NCBI RefSeq assembly: GCF_052857255.1
Contig: NC_135505.1
Location: 56,393,868-56,457,867 of the forward strand
DNA from: Amblyomma americanum
Lineage: Eukaryota > Arthropoda > Arachnida > Ixodida > Ixodidae
Direction: 5' to 3'
DNA length: 64,000 nt
Program-made: the position numbers and the translations under genes
The notes under the pieces: model-generated
The model's input: only the letters and a program-made list of their open reading frames with translations
What the model was told of the DNA's origin: nothing
Database searches by the model: none
Shown here: piece after piece, positions 24,900 through 35,250 of the stretch
Numbering within the stretch: the first letter of the stretch is position 1
Layout: every line of letters begins with the position of its first letter

Positions 24900-25534
24900 C
24901 CTAAACGGTGTCATCTGGGTCGTCTCCTGCACAGCAGTGTTGCACGCAGCCAACACGAGGGAGGATGGAATCCCAAGTATTGTGTTGGCCGTTGACATAT
25001 ATGGCGAACACGTCAGCGATGGTGTAACTCAGACGCTCTGTAAATCCGTTGGTCTGCAAATGATCAGCTGTAATTCGCTGGCCGCCTAGATGGCTGTAGT
25101 TCACAATGGCTTGGGCACTCTGGGCAGTAAATGCTGTTTCCCTAACTGCGATGAGAACTTTTGAAGGGGCCTGGCGGAAAAGAAACTGCTGGGTGTAAGA
25201 TTATGCGACATCCGCCACTGTACTGCTCAGCAGTGCTTTTGCTTCGGCGTAGCACGCTGCGGGTGAAGTAATCGGTCGCGACGATGATCCACTTGTTGCC
25301 CCAGGTTAACGTTGTGAAGGGGCCGCTGAGATTCATTATAATCTGTTGAAAAGGCTTCCTGGGTGGTGGATGGGCTTCAGTAGTCCATCTGTCCTGATCG
25401 GTGGCGTTTTTCATCGTTGACACGGCATGTTTTGACGTACCGTGCGACGTTGGCAAAGAGTAGCGGAGGATAAACCGAGTTTGGAGGATAAACCAGAGGT
25501 GCGCAGTTGTTGGTGTGAGGGCCGAAGCATACAT
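24900..25534 (-). pseudogene. Gypsy integrase remnant
   Basis: On the minus strand, PFQQIIMNLSGPFTTLTWGN and KWIIVATDYFTR (near 25270-25345) match the start of a gypsy integrase core, with MNL in place of the catalytic MDL. Further on, QTNGFTERLSYTIADVFAIY (near 24990-25050) and NTAVQETTQMTPFR (near 24900-24945) match its C-terminal half. Several frames are needed. The segment stops at the junction with the CR1-like LINE. Confidence 0.85.
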
Positions 25535-25829
25535 AAATTCTTATCGTCAGCTCTAATTCTTCACGAGGATGTCATTTTGTAGACCAAAAGAAGACAAAAC
25601 ACGATTGAGTGCTGCTGAGGGTGCAGAATGCTTGCCTTCCAGATACTGGACGACAGGCTGTAGTTCGACAACCGAGATTTGGTGCCGAGCGAAGACGCTG
25701 GTGCTTGTCGGACCTGGAAAGGCGGCGTCACTGTCCTCTGTTTCTTAGCGCCAAAACAAGGGGTGAGCAAGAAGACGGGACTAGCGCTCGTCCTTTCTTC
25801 TTGCTAGTCTCTTGTATTTTGCACTGTTT

Positions 25830-26330
25830 TTACGGACATGACCTACCAACTAGCTCAACATTCCGTGTTACCATCGTCCTCTTGCTACGGCTTTTCGGCA
25901 GCTGCTCGAGACAGGCATTCCGCATCGGTGTGCTTGTGCCCAGGTTTGCAGACGAGGGTGATGTGGAAAATTTGGAGATGCAGGGTTCATCGTGCAAGGC
26001 ACACGGAGGGATTCTTGAAATTGGCAAGCCAGCATGCGTGGTCATCACTCACCACTTTGATTAGCCGTCCGTACATGTAGGGGCACAATTTCGGCGTAGC
26101 GCAGATAAGGGCAAAGCACTTCTTCCCAGTCGCCGAATAGTTAGCCTCGACCTTGTAGAGTGAACGGGAAGTATGCGCGATTATTTTCTCCAGTTGCTTG
26201 TTTTTTAGAGGACGGCGTCTAGGCCTGTGCTGATTTCGTCGCTATGAATTTCAGCCTCGGCGCTTTCATCAAAGGGCCCGAGGACCGCACGGGACTGTAA
26301 ACGACGCTCAAGTAACTAAAAGCTATTTTT
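25830..26330 (-). pseudogene. Gypsy RNase H remnant
   Basis: On the minus strand, RLIKVVS followed by a His-Ala-Trp-Leu block (near 26030-26065) and a KPGHKHTDAECLSRA block (near 25900-25950) match the last part of a gypsy RNase H, where H-AL-WL and D-A-D-LSR are characteristic. It lies between the RT and integrase remnants, as expected. Confidence 0.7.
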
Positions 26331-26369
26331 TGTGGGGATTCCCATTTACATGTCATGCATACATTTGCA

Positions 26370-26765
26370 ATTTCGGTCAAAATTTATGGTGATCCGAAAA
26401 AGTCTTCACAAATTGTCGACTGTACGCGCACAGTCCCAGGAATCTGCGCGCCGCTTTGTCATCAGCCGATGGCGGTAAATGTGCGATAACATCTTTTTTT
26501 GGATGTAGGAATACTCTATCCTTGCTTAAGATATGGCCTAGAAAGAGCCGGTGTTCATAGGGGAACTGGCACGTCTCTGCGTTCAAGGCTGCCCCGTCGA
26601 TTTGATTGCTTAGAGCACTGATTATAGACGTTTCCGGTGGTCGTCTAAGTTCGAGGCGGAGACAACGATTTGATTTAGGTATACGATAGTCAGATACAAC
26701 TTAGGAAAGCAGCGGCTTTTCCCCATCAAAGGGCTCCATTCCAGCCAATAGCGTTGGCCGATTCT
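26370..26765 (-). pseudogene. Gypsy reverse transcriptase, C-terminal part
   Basis: Contains [20 protein letters not shown], where YLDDIVV is expected, so the catalytic YLDD is lost. It is followed by CQFPYEHRLFLGHILSKD and KAARRFLGLCAYSRQFVKTF, the connection region typical of gypsy RT. The N-terminal half of the same domain lies at 29494-29763, beyond the inserted block. Confidence 0.85.
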
Positions 26766-26888
26766 CATGGCCCTGCTAGTGCATGAATGCACAGAGCGGT
26801 ATATGAAAGGGGAAAATCTCTTTCCTTTATGGTTAGGAATATACCCGTCTGTCCATTGTGGGTCCGCTTCCTGCAATGCCGCGCTGGA

Positions 26889-27172
26889 TGTATGTATGTA
26901 TGTATGTATGTATGTATGTATGTATGTATGTATGTATGTATGTATGTATGTATGTATGTATGTATGTATGTATGTATGTATGTATGTATGTATGTATGTA
27001 TGTATGTATGTATGTATGTATGTATGTATGTATGCATGCATGCATGTATGTATGTATGTATGTATGTATGTATGTATGTATGTATGTATGTATGTATGTA
27101 TGTATGTATGTATGTATGTATGTATGTATGTATGTATGTATGTATGTATGTATGTATGTATGTATGTATGTA

Positions 27173-27203
<31 letters not shown>

Positions 27204-27353
27204 ATGTATGTATGTATGTATGTATGTATGTATGTATGTATGTATGTATGTATGTATGTATGTATGTATGTATGTATGTATGTATGTATGTATGTATGTA
27301 TGTATGTATGTATGTATGTATGTATGTATGTATGTATGTATGTATGTATGTAT
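26889..27353. repeat. (TATG)n microsatellite, about 465 bp
   Basis: Nearly pure tetranucleotide repeat with a short CATG block (27032-27045) and a GTGTGTGTGT block (27174-27186). Long HTYI and CMYV frames through it are artefacts. Confidence 0.98.
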
Positions 27354-27508
27354 CGATGGATGGATGGATAATTGGATGGATGGATGGATAATTGGATGGA
27401 TGGATGGATTACTGTATGGATAATTGGATGGATGAATGGAAGGATGGACAGGCGGACGGACGGACGGACGGACGGACGGATGGATGGACGGATGGATGGA
27501 TGGATGGT
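27354..27508. repeat. (GGAT)n / (GGAC)n microsatellite
   Basis: A continuation of the TATG array in GGAT units with ATTGGAT interruptions, then GGAC units at about 27452-27480, then GGAT again. It leads directly into dispersed repeat R2. Confidence 0.95.
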
Positions 27509-27575
27509 AGGAGCGTCCCCTTTGAAACGAGATGATGGCAGCTGCACCATGCTCAGCTTTTTTCTTCTTGTTTCA
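27500..27575 (+). repeat. Dispersed repeat R2, copy 2
   Basis: GTAGGAGCGTCCCCTTTGAAACGAGATG, followed by ATGCTCAGCTTTTTTCTTC, matches 20435-20520. Its 5' edge is the (GGAT)n array, so the microsatellite may have grown from the element's own end. Confidence 0.75.
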
Positions 27576-27789
27576 CATTGTTGTAAGTTACTGAAATTCG
27601 CAATTTTCTTTAACTATGTCTTCCTACACTTTTAACCTTATGCCACCTCTCTGCTTTTGAGCCAGCAATCTTCCAATCGCACTTTACTAATTTTTACCGC
27701 AGATTTATTTACAAGACGATTGTTATCTCTCAGGAAGATTGACTGTGCCTGCAGCGAGGTCGGGATGGATACCATCACATTTTAGTTTC

Positions 27790-29330
27790 AGGTGTTCTAT
27801 TTTTTCTACACATTTACCACATACAGCATGTGTCGTCATCTTGGTTAAATTTCTTTTTGTAGCTGCGCGTCCCAAGACACCCTGACCTAGTTTCAAAGAT
27901 TAGGACGCAGCCTCTTGAGTTATCATAATATGCTACCTTCCTGATCTCCGTTTTTAAGTATCGATATAGTTCTCTACTATACTTGTTTTCCGTTGAATTT
28001 ATCCAATCTTCACCTCCCGCGTTTATAACTTGTCGTTTAATGCTCTTTCTTTCCCCATCCTCGTGTCTGGCATACTTACTGATTAGCTTTTTAGTCCTTT
28101 TTCGCCAGTGTGAGTCAACGCTGTTTCTGTGAATGTATTTAAGTACCTTAGCTTCCCAGCTGTTATCGTCCAGTTTCGTCAGACGTTCTTCGTATAGTAG
28201 TTTACTCTGAGCTTCCCGTGCTTCGAACGATGCCCAGCCCATATCTCCCGGTGCTGCCTCGTTTGTGCTTTTCCCGTGGACACCAAGTGCTAATCTTCCA
28301 ACAGCCCTATGATTTACTTCTAATCTCGACTGAATTTCTGCCCTTAAGCACAGAATCGCATTCACGAAAGTAAGGGCCGGCACTATTATTCCTTTCCAAA
28401 TACCTCTCAATACTTAATATTGGTTGTACCCCAATAATGCCCTATGTTTCATTATTCCGGCATTTCTTTGCGCGTTTGCTATGAGAAACTCTTCCTATTT
28501 TTCCGTGTACATCTGCCCTTCGTTTACCCATACCCAGATATATTTTTATTCGGCCACTCGGGGTATTTCATGACCTTGTATTTTAAGCTCCTGATCAATT
28601 ATATCATTGAAAATCGTCACACCGGCCTTAGCTGCGCTAAAACTGAAACCTAGACTGTCTCCTTCGTCTCCAGAGCAATTGACCAAAGTTTGCAAATCTT
28701 CCTGGCTATCTCCTAACAGTACATTATTGTCCGCATACATTAAATACGGTAGTCGTTGCTGAACTACCTTACCGTCTAATCTGTATGACAGATTATAACC
28801 TATATTGCTTCCTTGTAGCCTTATTTTCATAACTGCTGTATAAAGCATGAACTGCAGTGGTGATAGAGGACAACTTTGCCTTAATCCTTTGTGTACCTCG
28901 ACAGCTGTCGTACTTTTAATTCCTTCCCATGTTTTCCAACTTTATTTTCTGCACATATTTCCTGTACAATATCATTACCTCATGACCTATTCCTTCATCT
29001 TTTATTACGTTTCACAGGAGTTCCTTCACGTTCTCGTATGCACTGCTTATGTCCAGGAAGGTTAAATACAGAGGTTTGCTTTCCGCCTTAGCTATTCTAT
29101 GCACTGGTTAAGCACGAACAGGCTGTCATCTTAGGTCCTAACTCTTCTGAATAGTTCAAAAGTCCTCTGAGTATTCTATTACTTTCTACCCATGACTGAA
29201 TTTTAATTTCACCGCCTGCATCTCCAGCCTGTATATAAGTGATGTTATCGTAATCGGTAGGAAGGATATCATGTTCATCTTATCGCCTTTCTCTTTATAA
29301 ATAAAACTTTGTTTATTCTGTTTCCCGCAG
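27790..29330 (-). mobile_element. LINE family A, copy 2 (minus)
   Basis: A minus-strand LINE 3' portion sits inside the split gypsy RT. It shares the FEAREA-type block and the RT layout with 1690-2940. The upstream part near 29200-29280 reads DEHDILPTDYDNITYIQAGD across frames. The exact boundaries with the gypsy element (27575-27790 and 29330-29490) could not be fixed by eye. Confidence 0.7.
27814..28848 (-). pseudogene. Family A RT and C-terminal domain
   Basis: The frame 28848-28546 contains LMYADNNVLLGDSQEDLQTL (motif C with YADN for YADD) and SLGFSFSAAKAGVTIFND. The 198-codon frame 28410-27814 contains GWASFEAREAQSKLLYEERL and ends in a CCMW segment. Continuing across a stop gives KCVEKIEHLKLKCDGIHP, a CCHC-type zinc finger of the kind that ends many LINE proteins. 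The altered YADD and frame breaks make it inactive. Confidence 0.75.
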
Positions 29331-29493
29331 AGCTGTCATGAGAATCGGGCGATGCCACAGGCTGGAAGGGGTCTTTTGACGAAGAAAAGTTGTTGCATTT
29401 TAAAGTTTTATCCGACTTTCGACACAGCTGCCTCTTCAGGCCCCTCAGTGGTGTATCCATTGCCATTGCCACGTTGGTGCTGCGGAACAGAGT

Positions 29494-29763
29494 TCAAATG
29501 ACGTCACTTTTAACTCGCTCTCTCTCATCGAGTTCAGTTTGCCTGTAGCCGCTCCTGATTTCCAACGAAGAGAAGTACTTGGCGTTGCATAGGCGGTCCA
29601 GTGTATCGTTGATGCGAACTAGGGGATAGACTTCCTTTTGTTTTAATTTGTTCAAGTGGCGGTAATGGACGCAGAAGCGAAATTTCCATACTTTTGTCTT
29701 CATTACAACAACCGGTGGCGCCCCAGGTCTGTTCGACGCCTGGGTGACTTCTTCGCGAAGCAT
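29494..29763 (-). pseudogene. Gypsy reverse transcriptase, N-terminal part
   Basis: A 90-codon minus frame contains VVVMKTKVWKFRFCVHYRHL, then YPLVRINDTLDRLCNAKYF, then SSLEIRSGYRQTELDERERV. These match the gypsy RT segments VVVKKKDGSWRFCVDYR and FSSLDLRSGY, with Glu replacing the catalytic Asp of motif A (SLEIRSGY for SLDLRSGY). The rest of the domain is 2.7 kb away at 26370-26765. Confidence 0.9.
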
Positions 29764-30389
29764 ATCTTCGACTTGGTCCCGGATAGCTTGGCGTTCTCGC
29801 GGCGGCGCACTGTAGCGGCTTTAGAGGAAAGAACGGAGACGAACATTGACGTCGGTTACAATGCAATATTTGGAAACGGCTGTTTGTCGTACCTTAGACG
29901 ACGACTAAATGTACTCTCTCTAACTTTGAAGAACAGTGCGGATTTCATTTTGCCGGTTCCGGTGTAGTGCTGCGTTGATGTCAAGTGTGGGAGAGTTCTT
30001 TTGGTTGAAACAAGTCTGGAGATCTGTCGGACAGGGTGAAGACATCTCGAACGTCGATAGTTAGTCTGAAAAGGCAATCGTCGTGACTCTGTTAAGGTGG
30101 CGGTTTTCGTTACTAAAGTTTGTTACCAGCACCTCAGCTCGCCAATTAAGGAAATGGGTGATGCCTCAAGCGGCGACCAGTCTTCGGTCTTAGAGCAAGT
30201 GAGTGCTTCCCTCGATGATGCTCTAAATTCTCGGTAACACTGGCATCGATAGGTTCGATGACGCTTGACCGGGGTGGAATGGCTACTTCTTGATCGAGAA
30301 CCCTAAGGGGACGGCATATTCCGGTGTTGTCTTCTAAGAGAGGGCCTCCTTCGTCGAAAACGTGATAAATATATGGATGAAAGGTCGAT

Positions 30390-30545
30390 GATGATTCGAC
30401 TCTTAAGCCCATGCCTAAAATGCCTAAGCTCGAGCTTAGGCATCCTCCTTAGGCTCGATCGAGCTCAAGCTCGATGCCTAAGAAAGCCGATGCCTGCCTA
30501 CTCTTGATGCCTAAGCTCGATGCCTAAGAAAGCCGATGTCTAAAA
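30390..30545. repeat. Short inverted and tandem repeats of GCCTAAGCTCGA
   Basis: A perfect 24-bp palindrome, ATGCCTAAGCTCGAGCTTAGGCAT, lies at 30420-30443 (12-bp arm and its complement). CTCGATGCCTAAGAAAGCCGATG occurs twice, near 30472 and 30515, 43 bp apart. These units interrupt the gypsy region between protease and RT. Confidence 0.85.
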
Positions 30546-30760
30546 TGCCGTCTCGAGATTCGTTGCTGAAATATTACAGGGTCGCAGGGCAGGTGTGTCA
30601 GCTGACTGTCAATCTTGCCATGCACAGTCATTCGTGAGGTGCATTGTCCTGACTGTGAAACTAGGTGGCCTCTAGTGGGGTGGTTACGTATGGCGCCCCA
30701 AGGGAGCTTCGCAGTACTGTTCACTCCTGAATCCACTAACGCTTACCGTGCAAACGCCGA
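30520..30760 (-). pseudogene. Gypsy aspartic protease remnant
   Basis: On the minus strand, ALVDSGVNSTAK carries a D-S-G active-site triplet in the usual ALVDTG context. It is followed by RGHLVSQSGQCTSRMTVHGK, which resembles the protease strand region GRCTARVTING. One active-site loop is visible; the frame then degenerates toward the 30420-30540 repeats. Confidence 0.65.
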
Positions 30761-31099
30761 CGGCCACTTCATGGTCGGTAGTTTAGGTCCTTACACTGCA
30801 AGTAGGTTTCGGGTCTTGTCTCGGCCGCATCAGTGCTGTGATCATGTCTGGGGTAGGTAGTTGTGATTTCGCTGGGAGGTGGCGTCGCTGCTTTCTTTGC
30901 AAGCGGCGTCGGCGTATTGGGGCGGAGCCTTAGTGCGCCGCAGTCGTTGGAGGATCTTGGACATATCGCTCGCGAGCAACCTCGCTTCCAAAGGATGTTG
31001 TTTTTTCTCTACGGTGGCTGGGAGACCATTATCGAGAAGTCGCTGCAGAGTATGGACGTGGCGACAGAAACCGCCCTGATGAAGATATCAGCGAATTAG

Positions 31100-31925
31100 A
31101 TGCGTGGCTGTTTGTTTAGACTTTGTGACGCAAGTATTGCTGTATTTCGCGTGGTCGCTGGCCGAGTTGTGGTCGCGTTGCGTCGTATGCGAAACACTGG
31201 AGGCCAAACTTCCCAAGCAGCACAGGCCATCGTCCCAATATTGCAACAGGATGGTCCCATCCTGGCCCTTTGTAGGGCCGGCCTTTGCCAATACGGCTCC
31301 AATGTTGGGCCAATTACTTGTGCTGCTTGGGTTCTGTATAGGCACTATCATAGAGTGTGGCAGGGGCACTGCACTGGAAGCAGAGTGGGTGGCGTTGATC
31401 GGGAGTTCATCAAAGGTCTGGTTTCCTTAGGGCAGTTCTTGAAATTTTGGCTGGCGTTCTAGGGCCTGTGGTCGTTAGGGCGGCATATAAGGATCGAGGC
31501 GAAACCTGGCGGGACGCCTCTGGCTGCGTACCATGCCACTGTAAGGAATGGCTTGAGGTTCTGGGAGCGCAAGTGTCGCTTGAGAGATGCTCAAAGCCTA
31601 AGGGCTTCTTCCATGACAATGTGTGTTATTGAGGAGATGTGGCGTGACAATAGTAGTATTCGACGAACCTCCTCCCGGGCAATTTCACGAATCACTTCCC
31701 GTAGACATTCATTGGTCGGCAAAACGGTATTCGGGAGGCTGCTGGAGAAGACGTGTAGGTTTTGGTCGTACGAGAAAGCTCTGAAACATAGGGCTCTTTC
31801 AATGGCAGTCGCTTCAGTGTGGAATTCGACGACAGTCTTTGCTGCACGACAAACCAGAACGGCGAAAAGTGGCAGCTTAACTTTTCTCATTAAAAAGCCA
31901 TCTATTGCTCTTGGCTAATGGTCGG
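31100..31925 (-). pseudogene. Gypsy gag remnant
   Basis: The best segment is the 100-codon minus frame 31890-31591: VEFHTEATAIERALCFRAFS, then ECLREVIREIAREEVRRILL. I recognise this LREVIREVVREEI pattern as typical of gag proteins in arthropod, including tick, gypsy elements (from memory). No clear CCHC zinc knuckle was found in the 31100-31590 part, which is also disturbed by the 120-bp MITE. Confidence 0.55.
31212..31331. mobile_element. 120-bp MITE with 13-bp terminal inverted repeats
   Basis: The ends are CCCAAGCAGCACA (31212-31224) and TGTGCTGCTTGGG (31319-31331), perfect inverted copies. The interior is quasi-palindromic (CCAATATTGCA against TGCCAATACGG, centre GGCCCTTTGTAGGGCC), so the whole unit could fold into one hairpin. 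It has no coding capacity. It interrupts the gypsy gag region. The target-site duplication is not clear; only TT is shared by the flanks. Confidence 0.8.
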
Positions 31926-32767
31926 ATCAGCGAGCCGAAAAAGCCATTATATTTTCTCCACATGCGTAGCCACTACCGTCGCTACTGCGTTTGAAATTGT
32001 GGCTGCAGCAGAACCTCCGCTCTCTCACTACGGATGATGCTGATGAGCGCCCTCCGGAGTTCGTTCTTCAAGGTGCCTCTGGGCATTAAGGAAACTTTCT
32101 GGTTTTCAAATCACTTTCTATCTGGGCCACCTAATACAAAGGAAACGTTTCAGAGCTTGGCTTCGTCGCACCAGGCGCTCAGCCCGGCCACACGATGGAA
32201 AACATCTATCATTCTTTTACTTCTTCATGTGATCGTCCATGGTATACCGACGGCTCAATAGACGTGTTGCAAAATGGCATCCGTAGCAGCGCCATCTATT
32301 CACAGCCACAGAAAGATTGTTGCAGCCGCTATTGTGAAGGAACGGGCGGAGTGGGCGTAGACGTGCAAGTCAGCTTTTATCGCTTGCCTGCCGCTTATTG
32401 CCAAGTGCGTTCGTATTTTCAGGACTTTGATGTTTGTTTTGGAAGAGCAGGCTGTATTTAATGACGTCAAATCATGTCAGCGAACTGCTGGGTGCCACTG
32501 TGTACGCAGTACGGACGCTTCGATAAATCCGGACGAAAAGTAAGCGCCCGCCTTTCCTATCCTCGCGTTCACGGTGCACGCATATCAAATATGCGAGCTC
32601 AGATTGTCTAACGCGTTTAGATCATGTTCCTGTGCATGCCTCGCCGCAACTGTCGTTGACGCTGATCAAATGCGCGAGGATGAAAACAAGCGCTGATTGC
32701 AACTGGATGTGGGCGGCCAGTGAAAGCTAATCGAACTGATGAGATTTGTCGCTTGCTAGATACAGCG
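31926..32767. other. No gene; possible RNase H scrap
   Basis: A plus frame near 32195-32290 contains WYTDGSIDVLQNGIRSSAIY, reminiscent of the YTDGS start of a LINE RNase H, but no later motif follows. Nothing else was recognised. Confidence 0.25.
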
Positions 32768-33045
32768 TACAGTGGTGAACAGCCCTGTCTAGAGCGCGCC
32801 GACGGTGCCCTGCGGAGCAATTCAGCGCCATCTAAGAACGTTAAGCTCTGGGTTTGGGTTATGCTTTCCGTGCGCGTGCGTGGCAAAAACAGATGGATGC
32901 CTCGTTGTCGCTTCTTTGTCCAGCCACCGCCCAACATTTCCAGCAGTGTTGGTAGTAGTAGCTCTATAGTTTTTAGATAAGGGCAGTTGGAAAACGGCGC
33001 ACCAGTGAGCAGAGGGGACCTAGAACGGTTGCCGCCTAGGCAGTG
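32768..33045 (+). repeat. Left arm of a 1.9-kb foldback structure
   Basis: Segment a (32768-32905; CCTGTCTAGAGCGCGCCGA, TCAGCGCCATCTAA) and segment b (32968-33045; GTTTTTAGATAAGG, GTTGGAAAAC) recur as reverse complements at 34508-34656 and 33930-33995. The long frames over this stretch have no family motif. Confidence 0.7.
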
Positions 33046-33929
33046 GTTCTTCGGTCGCTTTGGGATGAGCGCGTCATCTGCCACTTTAAGCTCGAGGAGC
33101 GTCAGCAGACGGTGGCTCGCGTTAGTATAGAAACGTATTTACAATGAATAGAAACGTAAGTTGCGCCTTCATCTCTTTTCTATTAATGAAACAAGATGAC
33201 TTAGTAGCATTTATACCCATAAGCTTAGGCGGGGACGTTGAAGACGCGTTGAGAAATAGCTTATCACATGTGTGTAAGATACTCATTCAAGAAGTAAAGC
33301 TACCGTGCCCCCAGTATCAAACACTTTCCTTATAGAAAATGCCTCAACCACCACGACGATCATATTTTCGTCTCGACGCATTAAAACAGATAGTGGCTGA
33401 ATAAAAATTAAAGGTGCGTATAGCGCAGGAAAAAAGAACGAAAAAACATTTAGTGTCTTTGTAAGCTTTTACCAGGTTTTATTTACAGACACTCAAAATT
33501 TAGTGATCTAATTAAAAGAGGAAAGTTTGGAGTCTACTTGCACAGCATACATATTACAGATGCCAGGAACCCAAACTACGAAGCGTAAGCGGCACATTGT
33601 GTTTCTCTGATTTTGTCACGTGGAACCGGGGAAAGAAGGGCTTTAAGTTTCGGCCAAGATCTACAGACAAAAGCTAAACCACGAGCATCCTGTCGTCTAG
33701 TACCGTAGGCGTAGAACGCATGCGAACTTAGCAATATGTAACCAGCGCGGCTTGAAGCAGCCGCGCCCGGCGCAGACGATGCGAGGCGCGAGCCTGCGTA
33801 CACCAGTTACGCAGCTGACTGCCCACGTGACCAAGCGCAGCCAATGGCCGTAGCGGTGGCAAAGAGAAAACCAAGAAAACGTGGTTATGTCAAAACCCTA
33901 GAAATGGCGCTTGCGTCTCTTTGAGATGA
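33046..33929. other. Spacer of the foldback; no gene
   Basis: Between the arms only short frames are seen. A GC-rich hairpin-like stretch (GCGCGGCTTGAAGCAGCCGCGC) lies near 33745-33766. Confidence 0.4.
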
Positions 33930-34656
33930 AAGCGGCAACGGAAGTGGGGCCGCATCCCGGGGGAAAGTTTTCCAACGGTCCTTATCTAAAAACGCTGCCC
34001 TCGCCTTGCGAGTTCGTTTCGTGCCGCCAGTGCCGCTCTGCCTGCCTTTGTGACGGTGGCATCGGCGTCTCCGTGCCGCCGTGTTTAACCAGTGTAATGA
34101 GACGGCCAGGCAAGCAAGCGCGAGTGATAGCGGATGATCGCGTGTTTCTGCATCCACGTTCCTAGATCTGTACGGATGCCAAATGCGGTGTTCGTTGTCG
34201 CTGATAACACAGCGCAAAGATACGACATGAAACAATACGCTAGCAAAGCACGGTGCGTGGTGGCAACGCGCTAACTTTATACAGACAAGACGAAAACAGA
34301 CACCGAGCCACCAACTAGGCCATATTATCGAACTTTAAGCCGTGTTTGAAACGCGCGATCACCCGTATCACTTCCACTTGCTTGCCTAGCCGCCTCGTGA
34401 TTCGTGAGAAACACGTTAATTTTCCGGCCGCCGTTAAAGATCGTTCAGCGCGGCCCTGGTGGCGTCAAGCGCAAACACTGAGCGGAAATTTAGGCCGAGA
34501 ACCTACATGCAGGCATCGCTTTATTTTGGCCGCGCATGCGCACGGGAAGCACAAACTCAAACCCCAAGCCTAACGTTAGATGGCGCTGACTTGCTCCGCA
34601 GAGCACCATCGGCGCGCTCTAGACAGGGGTACTCACTACTGTACGTGTTCTTTAGT
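33930..34656 (-). repeat. Right arm of the foldback with a nested inverted repeat
   Basis: The reverse complement of segment b is at 33930-33995 and that of segment a at 34508-34656, but here they are about 510 bp apart instead of about 60 bp. The extra sequence is itself an imperfect inverted repeat. About 34005-34165 contains AGGCAAGCAAGCGCGAGTGAT, and about 34335-34480 contains its inverted counterpart. This suggests one foldback element inserted into the arm of another. Confidence 0.6.
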
Positions 34657-35073
34657 TGCGTAAAGCATCGTAGCTGAAACGCAAGGTCTTTATGTAAAGA
34701 CGCTGCAGTCAATGACTTCAGCCATATTTGAAGAAGAGGTGAAGGAAAGTATTTATTAGTGTGCAAACAGTTACTGTGTACGCACGTTAACACTCGGCTA
34801 AGCAGTGGGCTAAAGGTTGGGGTGGCATGTAACAAGAGATTAGAAGGCGGGGGAAGGGGGGGGGGGGGCAACAAAAATGATGCAATGCCGGTTTGCTGTA
34901 CAAACAATGAAACAATTCTCATACCTGAGGGCCCCCACAGCTCGACGCAAGGATGTGGTATCCGCATGCCCGCGATGTCGAGATCAAGCTTCGGGCAGAA
35001 ATCATTTTCACTGCTCTGTTCTAATGCTAGTATTATGAAATCATTTGGGGCACAATATCTTTCCGTGTGTTAC
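34657..35073. other. No recognisable gene
   Basis: Only a G-rich run at 34849-34868 is notable. Confidence 0.4.
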
Positions 35074-35250
35074 ATAAGTCAAGTCAAGTCAAGTCAGTTT
35101 TATTTACATCATTATGATGTGGGCAGGCTCAGGCAAAAAGCGAACGATTTTCGCTTGAGGGAGCCCGAGCCCCTGAGAAAATAAGCTGAGAAAATAAGCT
35201 GAGAAAATAATGAGAAAATAAGCTGAGAATAAGCTGAGAAAATAATGGCA
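35074..35250 (-). mobile_element. LINE or SINE 3' end with AAGTC tail and 13-bp minisatellite
   Basis: On the minus strand, TGTAAATAAAACTGACTTGACTTGACTTGACTT (ending at 35074) is a polyadenylation signal followed by 5-base repeats, the style of CR1-group 3' ends. Just upstream in that orientation, 35172-35246 is a tandem array of AGCTGAGAAAATA units (about six, some shortened). Confidence 0.45.

Larger units (their letters stand above)
24900..31925 (-). mobile_element. Decayed Ty3/gypsy LTR retrotransposon, internal region, interrupted
   Basis: Read on the minus strand from 31.9 kb down to 24.9 kb, remnants appear in canonical order: gag, aspartic protease, reverse transcriptase, RNase H, integrase. 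The RT is split by about 2.5 kb of later material (roughly 26770-29490), and gag by a 120-bp MITE. No LTR pair was identified; the outer flanks are occupied by other elements. Confidence 0.8.

Noticed and set aside
26622..27550. Frames up to 261 codons (HTYI or CMYV repeats)
   Set aside because: By-products of the TATG microsatellite; the flanking residues belong to the gypsy RT remnant on minus.
32195..32290. LINE RNase H domain (YTDGS)
   Set aside because: Only one short motif; the E, D and H motifs expected downstream are absent.
32617..33084. 155-codon minus frame as a possible gene
   Set aside because: It coincides with the left arm of the foldback, and a similar frame exists over the inverted copy near 34557-34967. 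It is better explained by the repeat.
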